Made by a program: the position numbers and the translations under genes. Source: Marispirochaeta aestuarii (GTDB lineage Bacteria > Spirochaetota > Spirochaetia > JC444 > Marispirochaetaceae). Taken from it: a DNA stretch of 64,000 nt. The stretch covers positions 1-64,000 of the forward strand of contig NZ_MWQY01000021.1 in NCBI RefSeq assembly GCF_002087085.1. The letters run 5' to 3'. Shown here in pieces: positions 1 through 8,421 of this stretch; position 1 is the first letter of the stretch; the number at the start of each line of letters is the position of its first letter. The notes under the pieces are model-generated. The model had not been told where the DNA came from. It ran no database searches and saw only the letters and a list, made by a program, of their open reading frames with translations.

Positions 1-54
1 GCTAGGGTAAAACCGCTGGCGGAGTTCATTTCTATTCGGAATCGCTCACTTTAG
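1..54 (+). CDS. Possible 3' end of a gene cut by the window edge
   Basis: The first frame is open from base 1 to a TAG at 52-54 and would encode a 17-residue basic tail (ARVKPLAEFISIRNRSL). It has the look of a protein C-terminus, but it is too short to name. The sequence after it (55-235) is AT-rich and I see no gene there. It could equally be a chance open frame. Confidence 0.2.
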   Translation, partial: ARVKPLAEFISIRNRSL

Positions 55-235
55 GTTACAATTATATTCTCAAAACTATACGTCGAAACTAAGGATTTTC
101 AGTACTCACATATTACCTTTTTAACCAAAAGATTTTCATTCTGGATATTATTTCATTATCCTCATTGATCTTATGAATAAACAACCATTATTGTAAATGT
201 TAGTTAATTTTCTTTTCAATATCGTTGTAGAGGTT

Positions 236-670
236 CTAAAAATCATTCGACTCCATTTTAATTATTTTTGCTTTTTTATCAGTATCAATCAGTTCAATAT
301 TCAGATTATTTCTTGCATATATAAATGCGATATCACCATTCTCAAAGGCTTCCCCCGGTTCAGGTTTTACTATAACACGCAATCCTTTTTTCTTTAATTC
401 TGAAATCTCAGTACTCAAGTCTTCACATTTAAAACAAATATGGTGCAATCCTCCCCCTTTCATTGAAAAAGCAAAAACATTTGATGTAGCATCTGTTGGC
501 TCTATCAATTTTATCAAGATAGAACCTTTTTTTTCTAGAAAAACTACCTTAACCTTTTGCCTAGTATTAACAACGATTTCTGTCTTCTGTTTGTAATCAA
601 AAACTTTCTCCCAATGAGCAATTCCGTCTTTAACTGATTTGACTACAATTCCTATGTGATCAATTATCAT
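236..670 (-). CDS. VOC-family (glyoxalase / methylmalonyl-CoA epimerase-like) protein
   Basis: This 144-residue protein has the two-module beta-alpha-beta-beta-beta pattern of the vicinal oxygen chelate superfamily. It opens with IDHIGIVVKSVKDGIAHW and has a second module around GGGLHHICFKCEDLSTE. The histidines of DHIGI and LHHICF and a glutamate near the end (NIELID) fit the metal ligands of methylmalonyl-CoA epimerase-like members. The start is ATG with a GGTGG ribosome site just upstream. Its place at the distal end of a polysaccharide locus suggests a role in making or altering an acyl or sugar substituent, but the substrate cannot be told from sequence. Confidence 0.75.
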   Translation of the reverse strand: MIIDHIGIVVKSVKDGIAHWEKVFDYKQKTEIVVNTRQKVKVVFLEKKGSILIKLIEPTDATSNVFAFSMKGGGLHHICFKCEDLSTEISELKKKGLRVIVKPEPGEAFENGDIAFIYARNNLNIELIDTDKKAKIIKMESNDF

Positions 671-701
671 TTTCCACCTAATTCCTTACTTTTCTCTATT
701 T

Positions 702-851
702 CTAATAATATCCATGCTGTTTTTTATCATCAAGCATAGCGTACTTCTTCCCACAGAAACAACCATAAAGGCTTTTTCTACTTTTCAACTTTTCTGCCAC
801 TTCAATAAATTGTTGATCATCTCTGTCACTATCAATTTGGTTTTCTAACAA
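702..851 (-). CDS. Possible short or remnant ORF, unknown
   Basis: Between the VOC gene and the kinase gene, the minus strand stays open from an upstream TAG near 865 to a TAG at 702-704. It would give about 49 residues from a TTG codon at 851. The product is charged (near the start ENQIDSDRDDQQF) and ends in a Cys-containing tail (CFCGKKYAMLDDKK). There is no ATG and no clear ribosome site. It may be the 3' remnant of a decayed gene rather than a working one. I do not recognise it. Confidence 0.2.
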   Translation of the reverse strand: MLENQIDSDRDDQQFIEVAEKLKSRKSLYGCFCGKKYAMLDDKKQHGYY

Positions 852-932
852 AATAAATAGATACTATAAATATATTTATACCTAACTTTCAATAATATAT
901 TTAATTGGAAATTCCCAGCATAAATAAATGAA

Positions 933-1712
933 CTATATTGAGATTATACTCTCAACGATTTTTTTATACATCTCTAATTTTTTATGAGAATGATCGTTTT
1001 CCAAGACTAATACTTTAACTCCATTTTTTTTATAAAACTGACTAATACTTTCCAGCTGCCCTTCCATCTGCTGTAGACGCTCAAGCAATTCTAACATAGA
1101 ACACTGCTTAATGCGTTCAGGTATTCCCTGATTCCTTTTCTGCATCCTACGCATACACTCATCAGGTGGCGTTTTTACGAATACTACCATAGAAGGCTTG
1201 GGTATTTTCCTAAGATAATTCACGATGGAATTATCCGGAATCTCTATATGCGACTGGTTAAAAAAAGAAAGAGAGCGCTGTGAAAGACTCTCATCGAATA
1301 GAACAATAGCATCGTCCCCTATACTTTCATTTAGGAAAGAATATCTGCTCGCGCCTAGTAAAAAATATTTTAAGGCCATTTTTCTCTCTTTCTCTGATAT
1401 TTTTTCATACTCCGGTAGCTCAAAGTATGTTGAAAGGCTTTTTCCGTAAATACTTAAATAGCGAATTAGGTAGTGGGAGAAGTAATTAGATTTGCAGAAT
1501 ATAACTCCTATACGGTTTTCAAACAGAAGACGGGGAAAATATTTAACAAGAAAATGATACTTTGAATCTACATTTACTCTCTTCATCCCTAGAAGCAAAG
1601 CTCGGTTAGGAGAATATATTGGTGATCGACGGAGCATTCGATGTAAGAGAATATCCTTCATAATTGTTGATTTTCCCGAACCTGGTAGACCTATAATATC
1701 AATAAATTTCAT
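933..1712 (-). CDS. P-loop nucleoside/sugar kinase-like ATPase
   Basis: The 259-residue protein begins with a beta strand and a Walker A loop (GLPGSGKSTIM, residues about 8-18), as in thymidylate, adenylylsulfate and other small-molecule kinases. A later strand MVVFVKTPPDECMRRM followed by a run of basic residues (KRNQGIPER) resembles the LID region of nucleotide kinases. No sulfotransferase or GTPase motifs were seen. In a polysaccharide locus this may phosphorylate a sugar or nucleotide precursor, or it may be a member of the widespread uncharacterised P-loop proteins of such loci. The ribosome site is weak (AAAGAAAAGA). Confidence 0.65.
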   Translation of the reverse strand: MKFIDIIGLPGSGKSTIMKDILLHRMLRRSPIYSPNRALLLGMKRVNVDSKYHFLVKYFPRLLFENRIGVIFCKSNYFSHYLIRYLSIYGKSLSTYFELPEYEKISEKERKMALKYFLLGASRYSFLNESIGDDAIVLFDESLSQRSLSFFNQSHIEIPDNSIVNYLRKIPKPSMVVFVKTPPDECMRRMQKRNQGIPERIKQCSMLELLERLQQMEGQLESISQFYKKNGVKVLVLENDHSHKKLEMYKKIVESIISI

Positions 1713-1791
1713 ATTCTTGTCTTTTCTTTCACTCTATGGAACGTTAAAATAGTTGTTGTGTCAAAGTAAACATTGAAAACGAGGAATTAGC

Positions 1792-2919
1792 ATGTCTTTC
1801 TTAAAAAAAAACAATAGTATTTCGATCACTGTATACCCACACACTGAAATCTTTATCCGGAATAAGGTCAAAAGAGTTAAAAATGGTAAAATCTCTATTC
1901 TACTTAAGAATGGTGTCTATCTATGTCGCTATAAATGTCCCGGAAAGCCTTCCTTCACGCGACTCCTCTTTCTTAACAATCTAAAAGATGAAATATCCTT
2001 TGACTACCGTTTATTGCAAGATATGAGTGAACATCACTATAATGTTAAGGTACATAATCCTGAAAGACTTCCTTTTGAACCTGAAACCCTTAAAATTCCT
2101 GGAGCTCATGTGCATCTTGGAGTTCAACTGGGAGAAGGTCCTTCGACATCCTTAGGTTCTTACTCCATAAAACTAAGAAGCTTTGCTATTAGCAAATATG
2201 AAGTCACAAATAAACAGTTTTCTACTTTTGTCCAATCGACAGGTTATGTCACAGATGCTGAGCAATCAGGAGGAGGATTTAGCACCGATGGAAGGGGTCA
2301 TTGGCAATGGCTACCTTCCGCGCAATGGAGGCATCCATTTTTAAAAAACCGAATTTCCCTACCAGATGATCATCCTGTTGTTATGGTTAGCTGGGATGAT
2401 GCCATGGCCTATTGTAAGTGGCTCAGCAACATGACGAACAGAAACTACAGGCTGCCCAAAGAAGCGGAATGGGAATACGCAGCACGAGGCGAAGATCATC
2501 GTCTATTCCCCTGGACACGTTCTTTTAATGGTGATTTTCACAACTACTGCAATCACGGAAAAAGCCATAAGAAATCTTTAGGTAGAGGTTCTATTCATGA
2601 CGGGTACCTTCTAACTTCGCCAGTTAATGCATTCCCACGAGGAGTTAGCCCCTTCGGTGTGTGGGACATGTTAGGAAATGTAAAAGAATGGATGGAAGAT
2701 GATTTCATCTACTATGACGAAAAAAAGAACTCGCAACACGCAAATCAAAAGGAAGAACAATACGGATCTATAACTATTCATGGCATTCCCAAAACACTCC
2801 GCGGAACCGGTTTTTACGGAGATCCCCAAGGTTATTTTCTGAATGCAATCGCACGTAACAGTCATGTACATAAAGCTCGTTTTTCAGCCCTTGGTTTCAG
2901 GCTCGTTGAAGAATTATAG
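1792..2919 (+). CDS. FGE-sulfatase (SUMF1/EgtB-like) domain protein
   Basis: This 375-residue protein lies on the opposite strand to its neighbours. Residues about 100-375 carry the formylglycine-generating-enzyme fold: SKYEVTNKQFSTFV, PVVMVSWDDAMAYCKWL, YRLPKEAEWEYAARG, SPFGVWDMLGNVKEW and a final SALGFRLVEEL. The cysteine pair that makes true FGE catalytic (near the RGGSW and CR segment) is absent; the equivalent stretch is LRGTGFYGDPQGYF. It is therefore unlikely to make formylglycine and may bind or modify carbohydrate or another ligand. The first 100 residues are unlike known domains. There is no signal peptide. The start is set by GAGGAA seven bases before the ATG. Confidence 0.8.
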   Translation: MSFLKKNNSISITVYPHTEIFIRNKVKRVKNGKISILLKNGVYLCRYKCPGKPSFTRLLFLNNLKDEISFDYRLLQDMSEHHYNVKVHNPERLPFEPETLKIPGAHVHLGVQLGEGPSTSLGSYSIKLRSFAISKYEVTNKQFSTFVQSTGYVTDAEQSGGGFSTDGRGHWQWLPSAQWRHPFLKNRISLPDDHPVVMVSWDDAMAYCKWLSNMTNRNYRLPKEAEWEYAARGEDHRLFPWTRSFNGDFHNYCNHGKSHKKSLGRGSIHDGYLLTSPVNAFPRGVSPFGVWDMLGNVKEWMEDDFIYYDEKKNSQHANQKEEQYGSITIHGIPKTLRGTGFYGDPQGYFLNAIARNSHVHKARFSALGFRLVEEL

Positions 2920-2974
2920 CTTGCGTGCCAACTTCCAAGGTTATGATAGATTAGCTTACCTTATCTGACAGAAG

Positions 2975-4204
2975 TTAGGGAGTTAGCCTTTCGGTTAAGT
3001 AAATTGCCTTATAGTTTACCGAGTAGTCATCTGTTGCCCCTATCTGTTCTAACCATACAATTGGTAGGGAGTCAGCGTCAGCTGGTAAATATTGAGGAAT
3101 TTGTACGTAGCGACACTTAGCGTCTTGAGCACTTATGAGCAAGCGCTCTGACGCCCATCCATCCTCGAAATTCCATTCTTTAAGATACACCTTAGCCTCA
3201 TCGATATAGACCATGAACAGGCTATTTCCCCAGGCAGATAACAGCGGAAACATTTCAACCTGATAGGATGCTTCTACGGTTACCGATGTCGGCCATGAAT
3301 CCCTCCATTTCTTGTAAGAATGACGTATCTGATAATCTTTTTCTTCTCCCTGAACCTGATCTACCCAGACCACATGAATCCAGCCATCTTGTGTTTGTGT
3401 TGTTGAATACTGACGAGTCATATTATCATCCCATATGATGTCGATCGCATCGGTATCAGCACTAAACCCATTGGTATCGTTATCATAACGATATATTTTG
3501 ATAGTGTTTGGATCTCCAGATGTACCACTCCCCTCATTCCAAGAGACAAGTGCAATTGCCCCGTCAATGATCACTGAACCGATCCGTGACTCTCTTACTG
3601 GAGTGAAAATCTCATAAGGGCCATTCCAACTCTCACCATTGTTGGTAGAACGGTAATATTTAACAGCATCTTGATCATCGTTAGCATTTCGAGTAAATAT
3701 TATAACATCACTCCCAACAGCATTTATATTGCCAGATGTTTGGTCGTTTTGAGTATAAGCATCTATTTCAATCGCAGGATTGAATTCAAGGCTGCCGTTT
3801 TTGTTTACAAGGCGAAGATATTCACCTGGATCTCCTCGATTAATAAAGTGGATATTGTCATCTCCATCTCTTGCGATACTTAAATGACGTTCCCAGCCCT
3901 GAGAATCACTCCAATTCCAGCTATCCCCGCCATCTGAGGAGTAGTAGGTGTCTAAACCAGAATCGGACTCCATGGCAAGCCAGATTTTTTTCGGATCTAA
4001 AGACGATTGGACAATCTTATAACGAGGGATTCCGAGAAGTGAGTCTTTATTAGCACCGGAAGCTTTTATCGTCACAATCTCGGAACTGGGGGGATTAGGG
4101 TCAGTGTTAATAGATTCTGAGTCATTCTTTGTATCAGAAAAGCTACAGCCCATTAACAAGAATATAAGAACACAACGCCAGGCATCTTTATAAAAGCTAT
4201 TCAT
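2975..4204 (-). CDS. Lipoprotein with sialidase-type Asp-box (BNR) repeats
   Basis: The 409-residue product starts with a short hydrophobic segment and a lipobox (LLMGC), so it should be lipid-anchored outside the cytoplasm. At least two Asp-boxes of form SxDxGxxW are visible (SSDGGDSWNW and STNNGESWNG), which mark six-bladed beta-propellers of the sialidase/BNR class. I see no full set of sialidase catalytic residues (arginine triad, Tyr/Glu), so a binding or structural propeller is as likely as a glycosidase. Its start overlaps the stop of the GT4 gene by one base (TAATG), with GGAGATGTATA upstream, so the two are translationally coupled. Confidence 0.75.
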   Translation of the reverse strand: MNSFYKDAWRCVLIFLLMGCSFSDTKNDSESINTDPNPPSSEIVTIKASGANKDSLLGIPRYKIVQSSLDPKKIWLAMESDSGLDTYYSSDGGDSWNWSDSQGWERHLSIARDGDDNIHFINRGDPGEYLRLVNKNGSLEFNPAIEIDAYTQNDQTSGNINAVGSDVIIFTRNANDDQDAVKYYRSTNNGESWNGPYEIFTPVRESRIGSVIIDGAIALVSWNEGSGTSGDPNTIKIYRYDNDTNGFSADTDAIDIIWDDNMTRQYSTTQTQDGWIHVVWVDQVQGEEKDYQIRHSYKKWRDSWPTSVTVEASYQVEMFPLLSAWGNSLFMVYIDEAKVYLKEWNFEDGWASERLLISAQDAKCRYVQIPQYLPADADSLPIVWLEQIGATDDYSVNYKAIYLTERLTP

Positions 4205-5409
4205 TATACATCTCCAAGATTTTTATCTCTCTTAGCATTGTTCTCTACAACAGATTTTTCCAGACAATCAACTATTTTCTCTGCAATAACTCTATTATCA
4301 TAACGCTTCACTATTTTTTGATCTTCACGCGCATACTGTTTTAACTCTTCATAATTGAGATAGGCTGAAACTAACTTCTCAGAAAAAGATTCCAAGTTGT
4401 TTTCTGCAAAACTTATAGAACGAAATTCTTTTTTCAAGAAAAGTGTCGCCTCTGTACCAGTAGTTACAATGGGAACTGCCAGACTTAAGGCATCAAAAAT
4501 TTTTATAGGACGTATTGCCCGAGCCATCTCTTTTTTGTCGTCAATGGGTACTACATAAAGGTCGATTAACTCGGTGAAAAGAGGTGCATCTTGATAGTCT
4601 ACCTTACCAAATAAAGTAATAGGTAAGTGTTCCTTTTCTTCCAGTAATTTTAGCTCAGGCTCAAGAATCCCTTCCCCTCCTATCAAAAAATAGGATTCAG
4701 GAATTTTTTTATGAATGGTCTTTATGAGGGGAATTAGAATATCTTCTATACCTTTAAACGGAGACATATGCCCAAGCCAACCTATAACAAATTTCTGAGA
4801 TAAAAAGTCAAGCTCATGAGGTCGTTCTTTTTTGAGTGAATGAAAAACTTCAAGGTTAGTACCAAACCAAGTGACCTTTATCTTATCTTGCGGAGCACCA
4901 TTGTATATGAGTAATTTTCTTAATTCCTCTGTTGGTACTAAAACAAGATCGACACTCCGATAAATAGAGTTCATACACGATTTCAATTTTTTTGGTCTCT
5001 TTACCACACCAGAAGCTGTCTTATATTCATAGATAGGATCAACAGGGTCATAGACGAGTTTAATACTAAAAATTTTTAACAGCTTCACATAGAGTCGAAG
5101 ATAAGTATGGCTACGTTCATTCCATCCAGAGATCCAGAGCATCTTTATGCCATGAATTTTTAATACAACTGCTATATACAAGGGATAGAATAAGTATTTT
5201 AGTAATTTGGGTACTTTTTTCTCATTGAGAATTTTACAACTGAAGAATTCTTTGTAAAATCCCTGATTTTCAGTATTGCAAGTAAAGAACCACTTAACTT
5301 TATATCCTCGGGAAAGAAGAACGCGCGAAATATAATATTCCCTATAATTACTTGGTATCTTAATAGCCCTGTTAAACACAAAGGCAATCCGTGATATATT
5401 ATCCTGCAT
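4204..5409 (-). CDS. GT4-family glycosyltransferase
   Basis: The 401-residue protein has the GT-B layout of family 4 enzymes. The C-terminal half carries the nucleotide-sugar-binding region (FVIGWLGHMSPFKGIEDIL, then an acidic EKEH and a DALSLAVPIVTTGTEAT segment), where the EX7E motif of retaining transferases would lie. It acts at the cytoplasmic face, adding a sugar to the growing lipid-linked repeat unit. It overlaps the acyltransferase gene upstream by 11 bases and the lipoprotein gene downstream by 1 base, so it is part of one operon. The start is ATG after AAAGGAACC. Confidence 0.85.
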   Translation of the reverse strand: MQDNISRIAFVFNRAIKIPSNYREYYISRVLLSRGYKVKWFFTCNTENQGFYKEFFSCKILNEKKVPKLLKYLFYPLYIAVVLKIHGIKMLWISGWNERSHTYLRLYVKLLKIFSIKLVYDPVDPIYEYKTASGVVKRPKKLKSCMNSIYRSVDLVLVPTEELRKLLIYNGAPQDKIKVTWFGTNLEVFHSLKKERPHELDFLSQKFVIGWLGHMSPFKGIEDILIPLIKTIHKKIPESYFLIGGEGILEPELKLLEEKEHLPITLFGKVDYQDAPLFTELIDLYVVPIDDKKEMARAIRPIKIFDALSLAVPIVTTGTEATLFLKKEFRSISFAENNLESFSEKLVSAYLNYEELKQYAREDQKIVKRYDNRVIAEKIVDCLEKSVVENNAKRDKNLGDV

Positions 5410-6049
5410 CAGGTTCCTTTTCCTTTTTTAATCCGCTCCCCCATCCCATGAACGCACCAATTCTGCTTCTAGGGCCAACGACCTTGGCGGGATTTCCCGA
5501 AAGTACACTGTAAGGCTTGATGAACATCTTACCTACCACAGATTTCGGGAATACTACACAGCCCTCAGGAATAACAGTCCCAGGCTTGATAAAAGAATCT
5601 GCACCAATCCAGCAGTCAGCTCCAATAACAACAGGCTTTCCTTCAAACCCCTGTTGTAAAATAGGTATTTCTAAGTCTTTGAAGAGATGGTTAACAGTCC
5701 ATATTTTGACCCCAGGACCAAAAATAGTGTTTTCCCCTATCTCGATCCCCCCACCAGCCTGAAACATGCAACCAGAGGCAATACCAACATTATCTCCGAG
5801 TCGTATTTTATAGGGAAACTTAAATCGGTTACCCGGGTCTATCATTATCGATTTACCAGCAGCAGCAAAAAAGTGGGATACAATCCTATATCGAAAATAG
5901 CGACCTAAATAACCAGGCGTCTCGCGAAAAACACTTTCGATATATTCATAAATTCCTCTATGACTAAACAAATCTTTTTTTAGAGACGTGAAAAATCCAA
6001 ATACTTTAACAGGATTTGACTTAGTTATCAGCCATGGTTTATCTTTCAC
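5399..6049 (-). CDS. Hexapeptide-repeat (left-handed beta-helix) acyltransferase
   Basis: This protein of about 216 residues has the imperfect hexapeptide repeats of LbH acyltransferases (IEIGENTIFGPGVKIW, VIGADCWIGADSFIKPG, CVVFPKSVVG). It also has the His-containing NHLFKDLE segment typical of the WcaF/maltose acetyltransferase group. It probably O-acetylates or otherwise acylates a sugar of the polysaccharide. The open frame extends to a TTG at 6067, but AGGAG lies just before a GTG at 6049, which I prefer. Both ends overlap neighbouring glycosyltransferase genes. Confidence 0.8.
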   Translation of the reverse strand: MKDKPWLITKSNPVKVFGFFTSLKKDLFSHRGIYEYIESVFRETPGYLGRYFRYRIVSHFFAAAGKSIMIDPGNRFKFPYKIRLGDNVGIASGCMFQAGGGIEIGENTIFGPGVKIWTVNHLFKDLEIPILQQGFEGKPVVIGADCWIGADSFIKPGTVIPEGCVVFPKSVVGKMFIKPYSVLSGNPAKVVGPRSRIGAFMGWGSGLKKEKEPDAG

Positions 6050-7016
6050 TTTTTCTCCTAGCTTCAATAGGCCTCGCTTTGTACCCCATCATCCGGATCA
6101 ACTCGTAATTCCACCCTAAACCCTGTGCAGGTTTCCATCGTTTGACTATTCTTAATTTATTAGGGAAAGAAATAAAAGTGTATAAAAAATACCCCCCCCA
6201 CTTAAAAAAAGATAGCACCCTCACGACAAGCCAGAATATAATGAAGCGATCATAAAGACGCTCTTCATACATAACCCGCAGCCTTGCTCCTCCTCGTCCA
6301 CTAGTGAAAGCCCGTTTAATAATACTACTTTTTTGTAGAAGACTCGCCGGAACTCGATGACCAATTTTTATAGAAGGATCGTAAAGAATAGAATACCCTT
6401 TTTTTCTAAGAGTATTTAAAAAAGAGGTTTCACTCCCCATTATCCTGTTTTTTGGTCGAGGTCCTATTGTTTCATCGAATCGCATACCTTGGTCAAAGAT
6501 TTCTTTTCGCATCCATATATTTGTACCTACAGGATTCTTATCGACACTAAAAGATTTTGCTTCTGATCCCAAATCAAGCTTTGAGAAAGCCAGACCCTGA
6601 GATGCAAGCACTTTCGCCCAATACGGAATCTCTTGTTCAGGCCATATCAGGAAAACATTACCACCGAACACAGAGTATTCATTCCACTTCCTAACAGAAG
6701 CTTTTAGACGAGAAAACAAGTCTCTCGGAAATGTCACATCATCATCAGTAAAAAAAACAACATCACCAAGCTCAAGTTTATCCAGAGCGCAGTTAAGGGC
6801 ACAGTTTTTCCCTTGCTTCCTTTCAAATATATATGAAATAGGTAGCTTTGCGGAGAATCTCTCAATAACAGAAATGGTAGAGTCAGTACTATTGTTATTT
6901 ATAATCGCGACCTCAACTCTGTGACCAGAAAAATCAACGACGCTGAGGGATTCTAGTGTTTTCTCAAGCATATCACTATTATTATAGGTAGGTATAAGCA
7001 TAGTAACATCAATCAA
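6039..7016 (-). CDS. GT2-family glycosyltransferase
   Basis: This 325-residue GT-A enzyme begins with the family 2 fold (DVTMLIPTYNN), a conserved NNNSTDST and the DxD-type metal site (VVFFTDDDVTFP, around residue 90). The C-terminal part has a hydrophobic stretch (FIIFWLVVRVLSFFKWGG), which suggests membrane association. The start is a TTG preceded by AAGGAG at proper distance, within the last codons of the upstream gene, so translation is coupled. The sugar added cannot be inferred. Confidence 0.85.
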   Translation of the reverse strand: MIDVTMLIPTYNNSDMLEKTLESLSVVDFSGHRVEVAIINNNSTDSTISVIERFSAKLPISYIFERKQGKNCALNCALDKLELGDVVFFTDDDVTFPRDLFSRLKASVRKWNEYSVFGGNVFLIWPEQEIPYWAKVLASQGLAFSKLDLGSEAKSFSVDKNPVGTNIWMRKEIFDQGMRFDETIGPRPKNRIMGSETSFLNTLRKKGYSILYDPSIKIGHRVPASLLQKSSIIKRAFTSGRGGARLRVMYEERLYDRFIIFWLVVRVLSFFKWGGYFLYTFISFPNKLRIVKRWKPAQGLGWNYELIRMMGYKARPIEARRKSER

Positions 7017-8421
7017 AAATAACTCCTTTTTCGCTTTTTCGAGCTACAAGCAGAATAGAAGATCCAAGGAGAACATCAAAAATATGCAGACTTATTTTTG
7101 AGAAAGCATGTGCTCTTCCCTTCATGAGGTATTTTCTCCGTGTTATGTGATAATCGCTCTGTACAAGCCATTTTTTTACTTTCCCGTAATCCGTTAAACG
7201 AAATGCTGAATTTATCTTTTTGGCTTCTGTTCCAAGTTTTTTCAGAATTTTTCTATACTTCAAATTTTTTCTATTTAAAGAAATAATAAAAAGCTGGCCA
7301 TCTTTATCAAGGAATTTCTTTAGTCCATATAGTAAACCGGTAGGATTTTCTATATATTCTAATACATACCGCACTAAAATAATATCAAATTTTCTGTTTT
7401 TCAATACTGTCTCGGCTTTATTCATATCGGCTGAAAGGACCTCTATACCTTTCATCCTGCTGCTAATACCAATTAAGTCATCGACTGGAATCGCAGTGAC
7501 TGTCTTGCCTTTTTTTATTAACTGTGCTTCAAACTCACCTGAACCACAGCCAACAGAAAGAACTCTTTTTCCGGGAACGTCGATATTTTTTTCAGGTAAC
7601 TCTTGAAGCTTTTCATAAATTAACTTATCAAAGTACCAAGTCTCTTTTAGTGCACCAGGATTAAAAAAAGATTTAAGTTTTACTTTATTGCTTCTCAACA
7701 AATCTAACTGTGCTGAAAATTCATCAAATGGAATGCCAAGTTTTCCGATATATATGTCCGGCAGATGATGTAGTAGACAGTCGTCGATTTCTGATATACA
7801 GATCATTTTATTAAAACCACACTGAGTATAAGGATCGGTCGCGGCTGAACATAGTAGATCATATTTTCCTGCATGTGGAGGAACCATAAATCCCTTCGAT
7901 CGAATTGCACTCTTAAGTTGTTTGCGTGTTAGCATAAACGAGGCAGAGTGCAGGTTAGAAAAGTAAGCAAAGGAATATGGTCCTACTTGCAATACTGAAT
8001 CGATATCCCAGTAAAAATGAGAATGTACTGAAGAAATATATTTTTTTTTATCCGAACTTTCTTCATACCTTAAAAAACCTGGGATATATGCATCTGGTAG
8101 ATATTCATTCCATATCATAAAGGAATCTACATGCCGTTCTTCGATCAATGTATCGTCTTCTGAATAGATAAAAAGATCGTATTCATCTTGTTGTCTAAAA
8201 AATATCTCTTTGTGTCTAAAAGGCAAACTCCAAGGATTTTTTGAAGGTAGACCTATACAGACTCTAATATCCGGTGCGTAATTTTTTGCGATATTCGACA
8301 TGATTACAATCTCTACATCATGCCGCATTCGCCTGTAAGACTCTATTAAAAGTTTCACATAATGATCGTTTTTACTACCATAATTTGCTATGGCTACTAA
8401 TATTTTTAATTTATTCTTCAT
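7009..8421 (-). CDS. Fusion of a glycosyltransferase-like domain and a SAM methyltransferase
   Basis: The 470-residue protein has two parts. Residues 1 to about 260 resemble a GT-A-like domain (ILVAIANYGSKNDHYVKLL, an acidic FIYSEDDTLIEERHVDSF in place of the usual DxD). Residues about 280-400 carry a class I methyltransferase Rossmann fold (VLSVGCGSGEFEAQL glycine-rich motif, then FDIILVRYVLEYIENP). It may add a sugar and methylate the chain end, a way to cap polysaccharides. ATG at 8421 overlaps the flippase stop (TGATG), while a GTG one codon upstream is an alternative. The combination is known in other surface-glycan loci, but the activity is inferred. Confidence 0.75.
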   Translation of the reverse strand: MKNKLKILVAIANYGSKNDHYVKLLIESYRRMRHDVEIVIMSNIAKNYAPDIRVCIGLPSKNPWSLPFRHKEIFFRQQDEYDLFIYSEDDTLIEERHVDSFMIWNEYLPDAYIPGFLRYEESSDKKKYISSVHSHFYWDIDSVLQVGPYSFAYFSNLHSASFMLTRKQLKSAIRSKGFMVPPHAGKYDLLCSAATDPYTQCGFNKMICISEIDDCLLHHLPDIYIGKLGIPFDEFSAQLDLLRSNKVKLKSFFNPGALKETWYFDKLIYEKLQELPEKNIDVPGKRVLSVGCGSGEFEAQLIKKGKTVTAIPVDDLIGISSRMKGIEVLSADMNKAETVLKNRKFDIILVRYVLEYIENPTGLLYGLKKFLDKDGQLFIISLNRKNLKYRKILKKLGTEAKKINSAFRLTDYGKVKKWLVQSDYHITRRKYLMKGRAHAFSKISLHIFDVLLGSSILLVARKSEKGVIFD

